Shown here: positions 8,978 to 17,305 of the stretch, one piece after another | Layout of the letters: each line of letters opens with the position of its first letter | Position numbering within the stretch: the first letter of the stretch is position 1 | Source of the DNA: an uncultured Prevotella sp. | GTDB lineage: Bacteria > Bacteroidota > Bacteroidia > Bacteroidales > Bacteroidaceae | Assembly (NCBI GenBank): GCA_900322035.1 | Contig: ONYL01000003.1 | Location: 17,808 to 81,807 of the forward strand | Direction: 5' to 3' | DNA: 64,000 bases | The notes under the pieces: model-generated | Database searches by the model: none | What the model saw: only the letters and a program-made list of their open reading frames with translations | What the model was told of the DNA's origin: nothing | Program-made: the position numbers and the translations under genes

Positions 8978-9071
8978 TTTCATTGTCTTGTTCCGAACTT
9001 AGTCCCGTCTTTCTCCATCGAATGCCATTCCCTCTTTTAACTTTTATCTCCTGACTTCTAACTCCCACATG

Positions 9072-9264
9072 CGTCGCACCGTCGCATAAGGTCGATTCAG
9101 ACATGCAGCTGGATAATCAGCAAAAATGAGGCTATAGAGTAAAAATATAATATTATAATATTAATTAATATATTAGTATTTTATATTGTTAGTATAACCT
9201 TTCTTCTTATTTTACAATATTGATTTTCCCGACATGCGATAGCTATAAATGCGACGGTGCGACG
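9072..9264. repeat. 16-bp inverted repeat flanking an AT-rich core
   Basis: CGTCGCACCGTCGCAT at 9072-9087 and its exact reverse complement ATGCGACGGTGCGACG at 9249-9264, with about 160 bp of AT-rich DNA between. The arms themselves contain the direct motif GCGACGGTGCGACG. It lies just before the nuclease island and may be an island boundary or a protein-binding element. Confidence 0.7.
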
Positions 9265-9317
9265 GATGAGGGAGGAAAGAAAAGGGGCGGAGAGTTGGAG
9301 AGTTCGGAAAAAGGTTG

Positions 9318-9325
9318 TATATTTG
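9318..9325 (+). promoter_or_regulatory. -7 box TATATTTG of the restriction-endonuclease-like gene
   Basis: Exact TAnnTTTG match 26 bp before the ATG at 9352. It shows that the longer in-frame start at 9220 is not used. Confidence 0.65.
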
Positions 9326-9351
9326 CAAGCAGAAACAAAGCAGCAACAATC

Positions 9352-10068
9352 ATGGAAGAGAATCAGAAAAAAGAAATCATAGAGAAGGGCAAGGAATATT
9401 TCCGAAGTATTATCATACCCGCCCACTTGAAGAATGTTGAGAAGCTCCATCTGAAGAGTTTCAACGTCAATCCCTTTCTTGTCAACTACTTGGCCTCGTT
9501 TCTCTGTGGCGACACGAGTTCGATGTCTCTCGCCAAAGCGCTGATCTATCCGCGCATCCTCGGCACGAGCATCAACACGAGCTTCGGCCAGAACCTGCAG
9601 GTGTTCATCTCCTCGCTCGCCGAGGTAGCCGGAAGGGCATCAGGCATCGACGGCATCGACATCGAGTTCACTGACGCTCTTGACGGTCGCACGAAATACT
9701 GCCAGTGCAAAGCCGGTCCGCAGACCATCAATGCCGACGACGTAGCCACCATCATGGGGCATTTCGGCCATCTGCAGTCCAAGGCGCGCCTCGACCGGCT
9801 GCCCTTGCAGATCAATGATCTCATCGTGGGTGTGCTCTACGGTGAGCCTTCAGAGTTGTCGGGCAACTACAAGAATATCGACAAAACTTATCCCGTGTAT
9901 TGCGGCAAGGAGTTCTGGACGCATGTAACTGGGGATGAAAACTTCTATTTTGAACTTCTAAAGGCTTTTTCTGATTGTGTTGACAATAATGAGATTCAAG
10001 GCGTAACGACTTTACAGATGATGGTTGACGAACTCGCTGAAGAAATGGAATTGGCTGTTCCTGCATAA
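9352..10068 (+). CDS. Type II restriction endonuclease, EcoO109I/PmeII-like
   Basis: 238 residues from the ATG at 9352, chosen because a -7 box lies inside the longer frame. Phrases such as LASFLCGDTSSMSLAKALIY, ILGTSINTSFGQNLQVFIS, GIDGIDIEF, KYCQCKAGPQTINADDV and YPVYCGKEFWTHVTGDENFY match what I recall of the EcoO109I/PmeII family (RGGNCCY-type cutters). The likely PD-(D/E)XK-type site is D103 with Q118 and K120 (QCK); a Gln in place of Glu is common in this family as I remember it, but I could not check. A Cys-5 methyltransferase normally accompanies these enzymes; none is present here. The next gene is an HNH nuclease 70 bp downstream. A defence role is likely; the recognition site is unknown. 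Confidence 0.78.
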   Translation: MEENQKKEIIEKGKEYFRSIIIPAHLKNVEKLHLKSFNVNPFLVNYLASFLCGDTSSMSLAKALIYPRILGTSINTSFGQNLQVFISSLAEVAGRASGIDGIDIEFTDALDGRTKYCQCKAGPQTINADDVATIMGHFGHLQSKARLDRLPLQINDLIVGVLYGEPSELSGNYKNIDKTYPVYCGKEFWTHVTGDENFYFELLKAFSDCVDNNEIQGVTTLQMMVDELAEEMELAVPA

Positions 10069-10138
10069 AAGTTGGTGCTGTTTTCTCCCCCAGCAGGCTG
10101 CTCTTTTTTAATATACTTCTTCGCCTATTATACGCAAC

Positions 10139-10897
10139 ATGATGAATATCGATATTACAACTGGACGTAGTTTTGAAGATTTACAGGCTGACTTTTATCA
10201 CTACCTTCGAGATAGTGAAGGTGGCAACCTTGCCCCCAAAACCAGTGGTGACTACATCTCGCGTATGCGATTTTTATCTAGACTATATACGCTTGACGAT
10301 CAGATTACAAAGGAAAAAGTGGACGAAATCATGAAGCGGGAAAAAACAATTAGTTCAAATCGAGACAAATATAATACCCCGCATGCAATGTCTGATTTAC
10401 ATTCAGGATTAATGAAATTTTTGGTTTTTGTTCAATCTGATTATTATCAATCTATTTCCAATCGGGAAAAAGAAGAACTGAGGAAAGTGGAGCAATCTAC
10501 TGTCTTATCTACCACAGAGAAGGCAGTTTTAGTAAAAGCCCGTATCGGGCAGGGGCTTTTCCGAAAGAGACTTTTCGAATATTGGCATGGGTGCTCCATC
10601 ACTCAGTGCGATATACCATGGTTTCTTATTGCATCACATATTAAACCATGGTGCAATTCTGATAATGAAGAACGTATAGATGTATATAATGGTTTATTGC
10701 TTACTCCCGACTATGACAAGTTGTTTGATTCTGGCTATATTTCCTTTACTATTACTGGGAACATCCTTATTTCCCCGTTCCTTTCTCGTAAAGATAGAGA
10801 CGAATTGAAACTCTCTCCATCCATCCGTCTCCATCAGATTTCATCCAAGCATGGGAAATATTTAGCCTATCACCAAGAGCATGTTTTCCTTGTCTGA
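10139..10897 (+). CDS. HNH endonuclease (HNH_2-like) with N-terminal helical domain
   Basis: 252 residues. The first ~110 residues are helical and resemble the core-binding part of integrase-like proteins (SGDYISRMRFLSRLY). The C-terminal half is an HNH_2-type nuclease: GQGLFRKRLFEYWHGCSITQ, then IASHIKPW (His167), NGLLLTPDYDKLFDSGYISF. This domain occurs in restriction enzymes and in stand-alone defence nucleases. Base composition is clearly more AT-rich than the neighbouring genes, which suggests recent transfer. It follows the restriction-endonuclease-like gene in the same direction and ends directly against a convergent small gene (10898). Whether the two nucleases act together is inference. 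Confidence 0.8.
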   Translation: MMNIDITTGRSFEDLQADFYHYLRDSEGGNLAPKTSGDYISRMRFLSRLYTLDDQITKEKVDEIMKREKTISSNRDKYNTPHAMSDLHSGLMKFLVFVQSDYYQSISNREKEELRKVEQSTVLSTTEKAVLVKARIGQGLFRKRLFEYWHGCSITQCDIPWFLIASHIKPWCNSDNEERIDVYNGLLLTPDYDKLFDSGYISFTITGNILISPFLSRKDRDELKLSPSIRLHQISSKHGKYLAYHQEHVFLV

Positions 10898-11080
10898 TCA
10901 CGTCCATTCTGGCGACTCTTTGCCATCGAGATACTGAAGCAACTCAATGTCGAAGAGCCATATATCTTTGAAAAGTTGTTGGCTTGCATGTTTTTGTTCA
11001 TCATTCAGAGTGGTTGACCATTTCAGCAGAAGGTCTATCTGTGAATGCAGATAATAGATTCTCTTGTTTATTTCTTCCAT
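10898..11080 (-). CDS. Small hypothetical protein (60 aa)
   Basis: Reads MEEINKRIYYLHSQIDLLLK ... DGKESPEWT. It is charged, predicted helical, with no signal peptide or recognised motif. The stop codon directly adjoins the stop of the convergent HNH gene with no gap. A TTATTTTG sequence (one mismatch to TAnnTTTG) lies upstream on the minus strand. It could be an accessory or immunity-like protein of the nuclease island, but nothing in the sequence shows this. Confidence 0.45.
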   Translation of the reverse strand: MEEINKRIYYLHSQIDLLLKWSTTLNDEQKHASQQLFKDIWLFDIELLQYLDGKESPEWT

Positions 11081-11331
11081 TTTTATTAATGATTAATTGT
11101 CAATAACATCCGCGAATGTACTACATTTTTTTTCTTCGCAAAATAATAAGTGATGTATTAACATATTCGCGCATTTGTAAACATTCAAAAGGAATTCGGC
11201 GTTTTTGATATTTTTTCTTCTATTATTTGCGCAAAAAGATTTTTTTCCTAACTTCTGATAGAACTTCCCAGCCCTCGTTTCTCCTTTGTATTTCTCTGTC
11301 CCTAAAAGTTGCTGATGTAAAAAGAAAAAAG

Positions 11332-11339
11332 TATATTTG
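11332..11339 (+). promoter_or_regulatory. Promoter of the PD-(D/E)XK transposase-like gene
   Basis: TATATTTG -7 box with a TTG at 11309-11311, 20 bp upstream, fitting the -33/-7 spacing. An A11 run follows at 11341-11351. The ATG at 11358 is therefore the start, not the one at 11337. Confidence 0.7.
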
Positions 11340-11357
11340 CAAAAAAAAAAAGAAGTT

Positions 11358-12253
11358 ATGGACAGACAGCCACAGTATATCAGATTTGATTGGGCGATGA
11401 GGCGCCTGCTCCGCGACAAGGCCAACTTTGGCGTTCTCGAAGGATTCCTCACCACCCTGCTTGGCAAGAGGATAAAGATTCAGAAGCTCCTCGAGAGTGA
11501 GAGTAACCAGGAGGACGAGGACGACAAGCAGGACCGTGTAGATGTTCTTGCTGAGGACGACAAGGGCGAGCTGTACCTCATTGAGGTGCAGAACGAGTCG
11601 GAGCTGGCCTACTTCCAGCGAATGCTCTTCGGAATCTCAAAACTTGTCACGGAATATATCAACCGCGGGCAGAACTATGATCATATCCGTAAGATTTACA
11701 GTGTGAACATCGTCTACTTCAATCTTGGCGGAGGCACGGACATCGTCTATCACGGCAAGACCGAGTTCCGAGGTATACACAATGGCGAGCTGCTGTCGCT
11801 CTCCCCGTTCCAGCAACAGAAGTTCAAAGTGGACGCCGTCAGCGACCTCTATCCCGAGTACTTCATCCTGAAGGTCAACGATTTCAACAAGTGGAGCAAG
11901 GTGCCGTTGGAGCAATGGATCTACTTCCTCAACACGTCAGAAATCCCCCACGACGCCACGGCACCGGGACTTGACGAGGCGCGGAGGAAACTGCAGATTG
12001 ACCGAATGACACCGGCCGAGCTGAACGCCTATTACCGCCATTTGGACAACATTGTCATCCTCAGGGCAACATCTCCACAGCACGTGGTGAGGGCAGGTTG
12101 GAAGGACTCGCTGAGGGTCGCGCCGAGGTTCGTGCCGAGGGACGCGCTGAAGCCTTGAAAGAGATAGCACGGAAGATGAAACGGGGCGGAATGGATGTCA
12201 AACTCATCATGCAATTTACCGGCCTGAAGGCAGAGGAAATAACTTCATTGTAA
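11358..12253 (+). pseudogene. PD-(D/E)XK nuclease family transposase (Rpn-like), frameshifted
   Basis: Begins MDRQPQYIRFDWAMRRLLRD and continues with the family core VDVLAEDDKGELYLIEVQNE (nuclease D and ExQ/E residues), ISKLVTEYINRGQNYDHIRK and YPEYFILKVNDF. In this frame it stops at 12158 with an out-of-character C-terminus after DNIVILR. One frame over, the expected ending resumes: NISTARGEGRLEGLAEGRAE then VRAEGRAEALKEIARKMKRG and ...LKAEEITSL, stopping at 12251-12253. One base is missing near the G-run at 12064-12066. Members of this family are encoded in many copies in Bacteroidota and are linked to recombination-promoting nucleases. The break may be a true mutation, slippage or a sequencing error. 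Confidence 0.82.
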
Positions 12254-12380
12254 GCGGAAACTACCAGCATCAACGCTGTCAAAGCAGGAAAGGCGCGGAA
12301 AATGGTGTCGGCCGTAGTTAGGAGAAAATAGGTTCTAAGGCAGGTTCTAAAAAATAGAATCTGCCAAAAACAATACCAAC

Positions 12381-12929
12381 ATGAAGACAGATAAAGAAAT
12401 GATGTGGAAGACACTCTCTTCGGAGTATCTCATACGACGTCCTTGGCTGACGGCGAGACGCGATTGCGTGGCACTGCCCGACGGGCGCGAGAACGACGAG
12501 TATTATGTGTTGGAATATCCCGAATGGGTGAACGTGATAGCTGAGACCACCGACGGTCGTCTGATCCTGGAGCGCCAATATCGTCATGCGCTGGATGTGG
12601 TATCGACAGAGATCTGTGCAGGAGTGGTAGAGCAGGGGGAGGATCCTCTGCATGCGGCAAAGCGCGAACTGATGGAAGAAACGGGCTTCGGTGGCGGTAC
12701 ATGGACCAAGCTGATGACCCTTTCGCCCAATCCATCTACCATGACCAATCTTTGTCACAGTTTCTTGGCCCGCGGAGTCGTCAAGACAGGCAGTCAATGT
12801 CTCGATGCCACAGAGGATCTGGAATTTTTGCTTGTGCCGCGCGAAGAAGTGAGAAAGATGCTTCTCGAAGGCAAGTTTATCCAGGCTCTCATGGTAGCGC
12901 CGCTCTACAAGTATTTCTTCGGACTATAG
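12381..12929 (+). CDS. Nudix hydrolase, ADP-ribose pyrophosphatase-like
   Basis: 182 residues. The sequence has the layout of ADP-sugar pyrophosphatases: an N-terminal arm (YLIRRPWLTARRDCVALPDG), the strand ILERQYRHALDVVSTEICAG, a complete Nudix box at residues 81-103 (GVVEQGEDPLHAAKRELMEE then TGF) and a conserved P after it (LSPNPSTMTNL). Such enzymes cleave ADP-ribose or related nucleotide sugars in the cytoplasm. The gene stands alone between the frameshifted transposase-like gene and the repeat array. A clear promoter was not found. Confidence 0.88.
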   Translation: MKTDKEMMWKTLSSEYLIRRPWLTARRDCVALPDGRENDEYYVLEYPEWVNVIAETTDGRLILERQYRHALDVVSTEICAGVVEQGEDPLHAAKRELMEETGFGGGTWTKLMTLSPNPSTMTNLCHSFLARGVVKTGSQCLDATEDLEFLLVPREEVRKMLLEGKFIQALMVAPLYKYFFGL

Positions 12930-13126
12930 CAGGCACCGTTTAACTTCTCTCTTAATATTCTACCTGATCTTAAAACATTTTTTCTGTTGCGAGGCTTTCG
13001 CCACCGAATCTCGTTGGTCAAAGACAAGCTCTTTTGTATGGAGTAGAATTAAAGACAATGCAGCGGTAAATCATCCCTAAAAGTTGACAATTTATTTCTG
13101 TAAAATGACATAGCGAATGCCAGATA

Positions 13127-13236
13127 TCGCGTGGCATTCGCCGCATCATCGTGTGGCATTCGCCACATTCTCGCGTGGCTTCCGCCACATCATCGTGTGG
13201 CATTCGCCACATCATCGCGTGGCATTCGCCGCATGT
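13127..13236. repeat. Five tandem 22-bp units, each a small hairpin
   Basis: Units follow TCGYGTGGCATTCGCCRCAT plus two bases; each contains GTGGC-ATTC-GCCAC, so every unit can fold on itself. Units 2 and 4 carry the perfect dyad; units 1, 3 and 5 have one or two changes. A reversed partial copy (AGCGAATGCCA) precedes at about 13112. Confidence 0.85.
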
Positions 13237-13248
13237 AGTTTAACGCTT

Positions 13249-13320
13249 TTGGTTGACTACTTTAAGACTTATTTTTAATGTTGGTTGACCCGGTTAAACA
13301 TTACTTTTATATTTGGTTGA
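13249..13320. repeat. TTGGTTGA motif at exact 32-bp spacing (three copies)
   Basis: TTGGTTGA starts at 13249, 13281 and 13313. The first two 32-bp units are similar along their length; the third keeps only the motif. It directly follows the 22-bp array. Confidence 0.6.
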
Positions 13321-13358
13321 TACGATTCTTCAGCTGATTGACGAATAGATACAATAAA

Positions 13359-13400
13359 CCCTCTGCGGCTCCTTCTCTCTACAAGAATGGCCACAGAGGG
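13359..13400 (-). terminator. Terminator after hcp
   Basis: CCCTCTGCGG / CCACAGAGGG arms (one G-U pair) 38 bp beyond the hcp stop; read on the minus strand it is followed by TTTATTGT. Confidence 0.65.
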
Positions 13401-13437
13401 AATTTGGCTATTTTAGTTTAAGAAATCAGTTGTCAGC

Positions 13438-15087
13438 TCAGGAAATCATGGTCTTGATGTCCTCATCCACAGTTGTGATGGTTCCCAGGCCAAACTGTTC
13501 CTGTAAAACTTTCAATACGGCGGGCGATACGAAGGCGGGCAACGTAGGACCGATGTGGATGTTCTTGATGCCTAAGCTCAGCAGGGCGAGCAACACGATG
13601 ACGGCCTTCTGCTCATACCAGGCAATGTTGAACACGATGGGCAGCTGGTTGACGCTCTCTACACCGAAGATCTCTTTCAGCTTCAAGGCCACGACCACCC
13701 AGGAGTAGCTGTCGTTGCACTGTCCGGCATCCAACACGCGGGGAATGCCGTTGATGTCGCCGAGGTTGAGCTTGTTGTATTTGTACTTGGCGCAGCCCGA
13801 GGTCAGGATCACTACATCCTTGGGCAGGGCTTCGGCGAAGTCGGTATAGTAGTTGCGGCTCTTCATGCGGCCGTCGCAACCGCTCATGACAACAAACTTG
13901 CGGATGGCTCCGCTCTTCACGGCTTCCACGACCTTGTCGGCCAAAGCCGTCACCTGGTTGTGGGCAAAGCCACCGATGATCTCACCTTGCTCGATGGCTT
14001 CAGGTGCCTGGCAGTGGCGGGCCATCTCGATCACCTCAGAGAAGTCCTTATGGCCTTTAGCGTCGCTGGCAATGTGCTTCCAGCCGGGATATCCGGTGGA
14101 GTTGGCGGTGAATACGCGGTCCTTATAGTTGGCGTTGGGCAGTGGGGGAACGATACAGTTGGTGGTGAAGACGATGGGACCATTGAAATGCGAGAATTCT
14201 TCCTTCTGCTTCCACCATGCGTTACCGTAGTTGCCTACGAGGTTTGAATATTTCTTCAGTTTTGGATAGTAGTGCGCAGGCAGCATCTCACCGTGGGTAT
14301 ATACGTCGATGCCCGTGCCCTGAGTTTGCTCGAGCAGTTCTTCGATGTCGCCCAGGTCGTGTCCGCTGATGAGAATGCCTGGCTTCGTGCCAACACCGAT
14401 GTTGACGTGAGTGGCCTCGGGCTGTCCGAAGGTCTCGCAGTTGGCTTTGTCGAGCAGGGCCATCACGTCGACGCCATATCGGCCGGTCTCCATCACCAAG
14501 TCGAGGAGCTCATTGCCCGGAGTTGCAGGGTCTGCCGTCTTGGCCAAAGCACGTTCCATGAAGCGGATGATGTTGCGGTCGGTATCGCCGAGACGGGCGG
14601 CATGCTCATAGTAGGCAGCCATGCCCTTGAGACCATACATGGTCAGCTCCTTCAGTGAGCGGGCGTTCTCGTCGGCTTCTTTCAGCACGCCCACCTCGCG
14701 TCCTTTCTGCTCATAGTCTTCGGGAGCCACTTCCAGGGCCACTGCTTCCAAGTCGGGCACGGTCAGGTTGTTGTCCTTGGCCATGGCGATGAGCTGGCGC
14801 TTGCATTCCAGGGCGCGAGTGATTTTCTCCGCGATGCTATCGTTGTCGAAGTTGGCATTGGTGATGGTGGAGAAAAGTCCGTCTACGATCACTTTGTCTG
14901 CCGTTTCGGGTATCTCTATATGATTGTCGTTGAGAACTGAGGCCACAGCTCCCACACCTTTGAGCGTGAAGAGGAGCAGGTCCATGAGATGAGCTGTCGC
15001 GGGCTGCTTTCCACACACGCCCTTAAAGACACATCCTGTTCCGAATGCCGTTTCCTGGCACTGATAGCAAAACATCTGTTTTTCCAT
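13438..15087 (-). CDS. hcp: Hydroxylamine reductase / hybrid cluster protein
   Basis: 549 residues, full length for the family. The N-terminus [19 protein letters not shown] carries the Fe-S cysteines C7, C10, C19 and C25 (CX2CX8CX5C). Downstream hybrid-cluster signatures are present: [20 protein letters not shown] with [53 protein letters not shown] and [12 protein letters not shown]. Hcp is a cytoplasmic hybrid Fe-S-O enzyme that reduces nitric oxide or hydroxylamine and protects anaerobes from nitrosative stress. It lies 94 bp downstream of ric in the same direction, so the two probably form an operon, and a LysR regulator is divergent from ric. Confidence 0.97.
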   Translation of the reverse strand: MEKQMFCYQCQETAFGTGCVFKGVCGKQPATAHLMDLLLFTLKGVGAVASVLNDNHIEIPETADKVIVDGLFSTITNANFDNDSIAEKITRALECKRQLIAMAKDNNLTVPDLEAVALEVAPEDYEQKGREVGVLKEADENARSLKELTMYGLKGMAAYYEHAARLGDTDRNIIRFMERALAKTADPATPGNELLDLVMETGRYGVDVMALLDKANCETFGQPEATHVNIGVGTKPGILISGHDLGDIEELLEQTQGTGIDVYTHGEMLPAHYYPKLKKYSNLVGNYGNAWWKQKEEFSHFNGPIVFTTNCIVPPLPNANYKDRVFTANSTGYPGWKHIASDAKGHKDFSEVIEMARHCQAPEAIEQGEIIGGFAHNQVTALADKVVEAVKSGAIRKFVVMSGCDGRMKSRNYYTDFAEALPKDVVILTSGCAKYKYNKLNLGDINGIPRVLDAGQCNDSYSWVVVALKLKEIFGVESVNQLPIVFNIAWYEQKAVIVLLALLSLGIKNIHIGPTLPAFVSPAVLKVLQEQFGLGTITTVDEDIKTMIS

Positions 15088-15181
15088 AATCTGTTAGTTT
15101 CTTTAATGAATTTCTTTTATTTTCTGTATCTCGTCCACTCCCTTTGCCGAGGGTGGAAAAGATTTTCATTGGCTAAGGCCA

Positions 15182-15907
15182 TCAATCCAAGGCGGACTGT
15201 TCCATCTTGATGAATCCCGGGAAGATGAGGTGGTTCTCCAAGGCCACGTGCTCTTTCAGGTTCTCGAAGAAGTTGTAGAGTTCCTGATTCATCAGACGGT
15301 AGGAGGCGCAGCCGTCGGTGGGCGTAGTGAAGTTCTCCGTAAGATCGCTGATGTGCTGCCACGTTTCGCCCGTAGCGTCGTGCTCCATCATCATCTGCCG
15401 GATGGGGAAAGCGATGCTGCCGCAGTGGAAGGGAGCAGGCTCACGTCCTTCGTCGTGGGCTTCGAAAATCTCGTAGAATTGTGGGAAAAGGATTTGTTCC
15501 TCCTTGGCGAAGTGGGAGTCGAGCTCTTCAAAAGACTGCTCCACAGCCTGCCGCACCTCATGAAGTTCGGGGTGGCGTTCGCCGTGGACACGCTCTACCT
15601 TGTTTACCAATTGCAGCAGTTCCTCGTGGTGCTGATGAAAACTGCGGTGGTGCTTTTTCAACACATAATCCACAAGCAGGTCGAGTGGCCATGAAGCAAA
15701 CGCGGGAGCACCCCCACGGACGTCGTTCACTTCAAGACTCGCGACTACATCATCGGTCTTCAGTCCCTTATCCTTGCACGCCTTGTCCAACGGCTCGTCG
15801 CCGTGGCAGCAATAGTCAATGCCTAAGTGCTCAAACACCTTGGCGCGGTTGAAGTCTTCGGCCACTAAGGCACCAACTGTCATCTCTTTATTTATCTTAT
15901 CATTCAT
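15182..15907 (-). CDS. ric: Di-iron Fe-S cluster repair protein (RIC/YtfE/ScdA)
   Basis: 241 residues from the ATG at 15907; the longer start at 15934 overlaps the -7 box and is rejected. The N-terminal ScdA domain has VGALVAEDFNRAKVFEHLGI followed by DYCCHG (C33, C34). The hemerythrin-like part carries the His/Glu ligands (KKHHRSFHQHHEEL; HFAKEEQILFP; MMMEHDATGE; HVALENHLIFPGF). The protein donates iron to damaged Fe-S clusters after nitric-oxide or oxidative stress. Pairing with hcp strengthens this function. The symbol ric is used for the family; other names are ytfE and scdA. Confidence 0.94.
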   Translation of the reverse strand: MNDKINKEMTVGALVAEDFNRAKVFEHLGIDYCCHGDEPLDKACKDKGLKTDDVVASLEVNDVRGGAPAFASWPLDLLVDYVLKKHHRSFHQHHEELLQLVNKVERVHGERHPELHEVRQAVEQSFEELDSHFAKEEQILFPQFYEIFEAHDEGREPAPFHCGSIAFPIRQMMMEHDATGETWQHISDLTENFTTPTDGCASYRLMNQELYNFFENLKEHVALENHLIFPGFIKMEQSALD

Positions 15908-15931
15908 CTCTGTGTTGTTTTTGTTTCGCTG

Positions 15932-15939
15932 CAAAATTA
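15932..15939 (-). promoter_or_regulatory. -7 box TAATTTTG of the ric-hcp operon
   Basis: Minus-strand TAATTTTG, 25 bp before the ric ATG at 15907; it fixes the start codon. Confidence 0.65.
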
Positions 15940-16037
15940 CAGATTTTACGCACTCGAAATATTAGAAATTTAAGGGTTCTAACAATGCTGTTTATCGATT
16001 TTTTCGATGAATGAGCAAGAATCCCAAATAATTAATG

Positions 16038-16045
16038 TATCTTTG
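16038..16045 (+). promoter_or_regulatory. -7 box TATCTTTG of the LysR gene
   Basis: Exact TAnnTTTG match 78 bp before the LysR ATG, in the divergent ric/LysR gap. Confidence 0.65.
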
Positions 16046-16050
16046 CAAAA

Positions 16051-16079
16051 CTCATGAGTCGGAAACTACCGACATGAGA
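16051..16079. promoter_or_regulatory. Interrupted dyad, possible LysR operator
   Basis: CTCATGAGTCGG, six bases, CCGACATGAG: GTCGG/CCGAC and CTCAT/ATGAG arms with a 2-nt offset. It lies just at the expected transcription start of the LysR gene, where LysR proteins often autoregulate. A binding role is inference. Confidence 0.4.
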
Positions 16080-16122
16080 CAGATCATTGGACGTTAAAAA
16101 CTGCATCTAAAAAACATAATCG

Positions 16123-17058
16123 ATGGAAATCAGACAACTGCGCTATTTTGTCAACGCAGCCAAGACATTGAGCTTTACCGAGGCTGCACGACGGTCGAAT
16201 GTGGCCCAAAGTACGCTCTCCCAGCAGATTAAGCAATTGGAGAACGAGCTTGATGTGACGCTTTTCCACAGAGAGGGAAAGCATATTCGGCTCACAACAG
16301 AAGGACGGGTGCTGCTTGATGACGCACTAAAGATTCTCGAAGATGCCCGACAAGGATTGCAAAGACTTGCCGACCTGAGAGAGTTGCAAGGAGGTAATGT
16401 GGCTGTCGCCCTGGCCTCCGGATTGGGTATCTCGGGAGTCCTCACCGATGTGCTGACAGAGTATAATAAGTTATATCCCAAGGTGACACTGACCATTCAT
16501 CAGGTGGCGGCACCTTTGATTCCCAATCTTCTCAGACGGCATGTGGTAGACTTGGCCATCACCTTCCTGCCTCATGATATAGACGACGACCTGCAGGCCG
16601 CCCAGCTTTTCGGCACCCATATCTGTGCCACTGTGTGTGAGCACCACCCACTGGATGGTCGGCAGCAGGTCAGCATAGAACAGCTCAGCCATCATCCCTT
16701 GGTGCTTCCCAGTCATAATCTCTACATCCGCACAGCTATCGACCGTACAGCCAAGAAGCAAGGATTAACGCTTCAGCCTGCAGTGGAGATCGACGACCTC
16801 TCGCATATCATCTATATGGTGCGTGGTGGGCGCTGGGTGTCGTTGCTGCCCGATGCGGCGACATTAGCCGTGAGAGGCTTGTCGCGTGTCCCGCTCGATA
16901 CGCCCATTCCGGTGCCTACGTCGGTCATCACCCTTGCCGAAGGCTATCAGCGCAAGGCCGTCACAGAGTTCCTGCGGCTGCTGAGCCGTACGGTGCGCTT
17001 GCTCACGCAATTAGGCAATGAGACTTGCGATATTTGCGGCGAGACGTTTATCACCTGA
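16123..17058 (+). CDS. LysR-family transcriptional regulator
   Basis: 311 residues, standard length. Residues 1-60 form the winged HTH: MEIRQLRYFVNAAKTLSFTE then AARRSNVAQSTLSQQIKQLE and LFHREGKHIRLTTEGRVLL. The rest is a two-lobed effector domain (GGNVAVALASGLGISGVLTD; DLAITFLPHD; MVRGGRWVSLLPD) like CynR/CysB-type members. There are three cysteines, two in the C-terminal TCDICGE, a CxxC that could bind metal or sense redox change. It is divergent from ric-hcp across 215 bp, so it probably controls that operon and itself. The inducer is unknown. Confidence 0.93.
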   Translation: MEIRQLRYFVNAAKTLSFTEAARRSNVAQSTLSQQIKQLENELDVTLFHREGKHIRLTTEGRVLLDDALKILEDARQGLQRLADLRELQGGNVAVALASGLGISGVLTDVLTEYNKLYPKVTLTIHQVAAPLIPNLLRRHVVDLAITFLPHDIDDDLQAAQLFGTHICATVCEHHPLDGRQQVSIEQLSHHPLVLPSHNLYIRTAIDRTAKKQGLTLQPAVEIDDLSHIIYMVRGGRWVSLLPDAATLAVRGLSRVPLDTPIPVPTSVITLAEGYQRKAVTEFLRLLSRTVRLLTQLGNETCDICGETFIT

Positions 17059-17244
17059 GTGTTGGCAGAAATACTCTTGATCTCTCGGGACAAGACTGAT
17101 TTCTCTTAATAGCGGATTCGTGCAGAGTGAAGTCCACTCAAGGACATCGTCCGTGAGCCCTCATGGAACGCCCGAATATGGGTCAGTTAACTCTAAAAAA
17201 AATAAAATATTGCCGTTTTATTTGTTAATGTGCAAGTAAATGGG

Positions 17245-17252
17245 TATCTTTG
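17245..17252 (+). promoter_or_regulatory. Promoter of pnp
   Basis: TATCTTTG -7 box with TTTG at 17221-17224, 20 bp upstream, a good -33/-7 pair. The ATG is 53 bp further. Confidence 0.75.
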
Positions 17253-17305
17253 CATGATGCTATATTTTTGATGCAGACAAAACAATAAGATTTTTTATTT
17301 TTTAG

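Larger units (their letters stand above)
8978..9351. other. Gap between susD and the nuclease island
   Basis: No gene. It contains a very AT-rich core (about 9140-9200) flanked by a 16-bp inverted repeat, listed separately, and the promoter of the restriction-endonuclease-like gene. Confidence 0.5.
12930..13437. other. Gene-free, repeat-rich gap between convergent genes
   Basis: About 500 bp between convergent Nudix and hcp genes. It holds a five-copy 22-bp hairpin repeat, a degenerate 32-bp repeat with TTGGTTGA at exact 32-bp spacing, and the hcp terminator. Short frames inside the repeats are not coding. Confidence 0.6.

Noticed and set aside
13018-13215. 65-residue frame with repeated ECHTMMRRMP-like text
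   Set aside because: It is the translation of the 22-bp repeat array, not a gene.
13127-13236. CRISPR array
   Set aside because: Units are directly contiguous without unique spacers and no cas gene is present.
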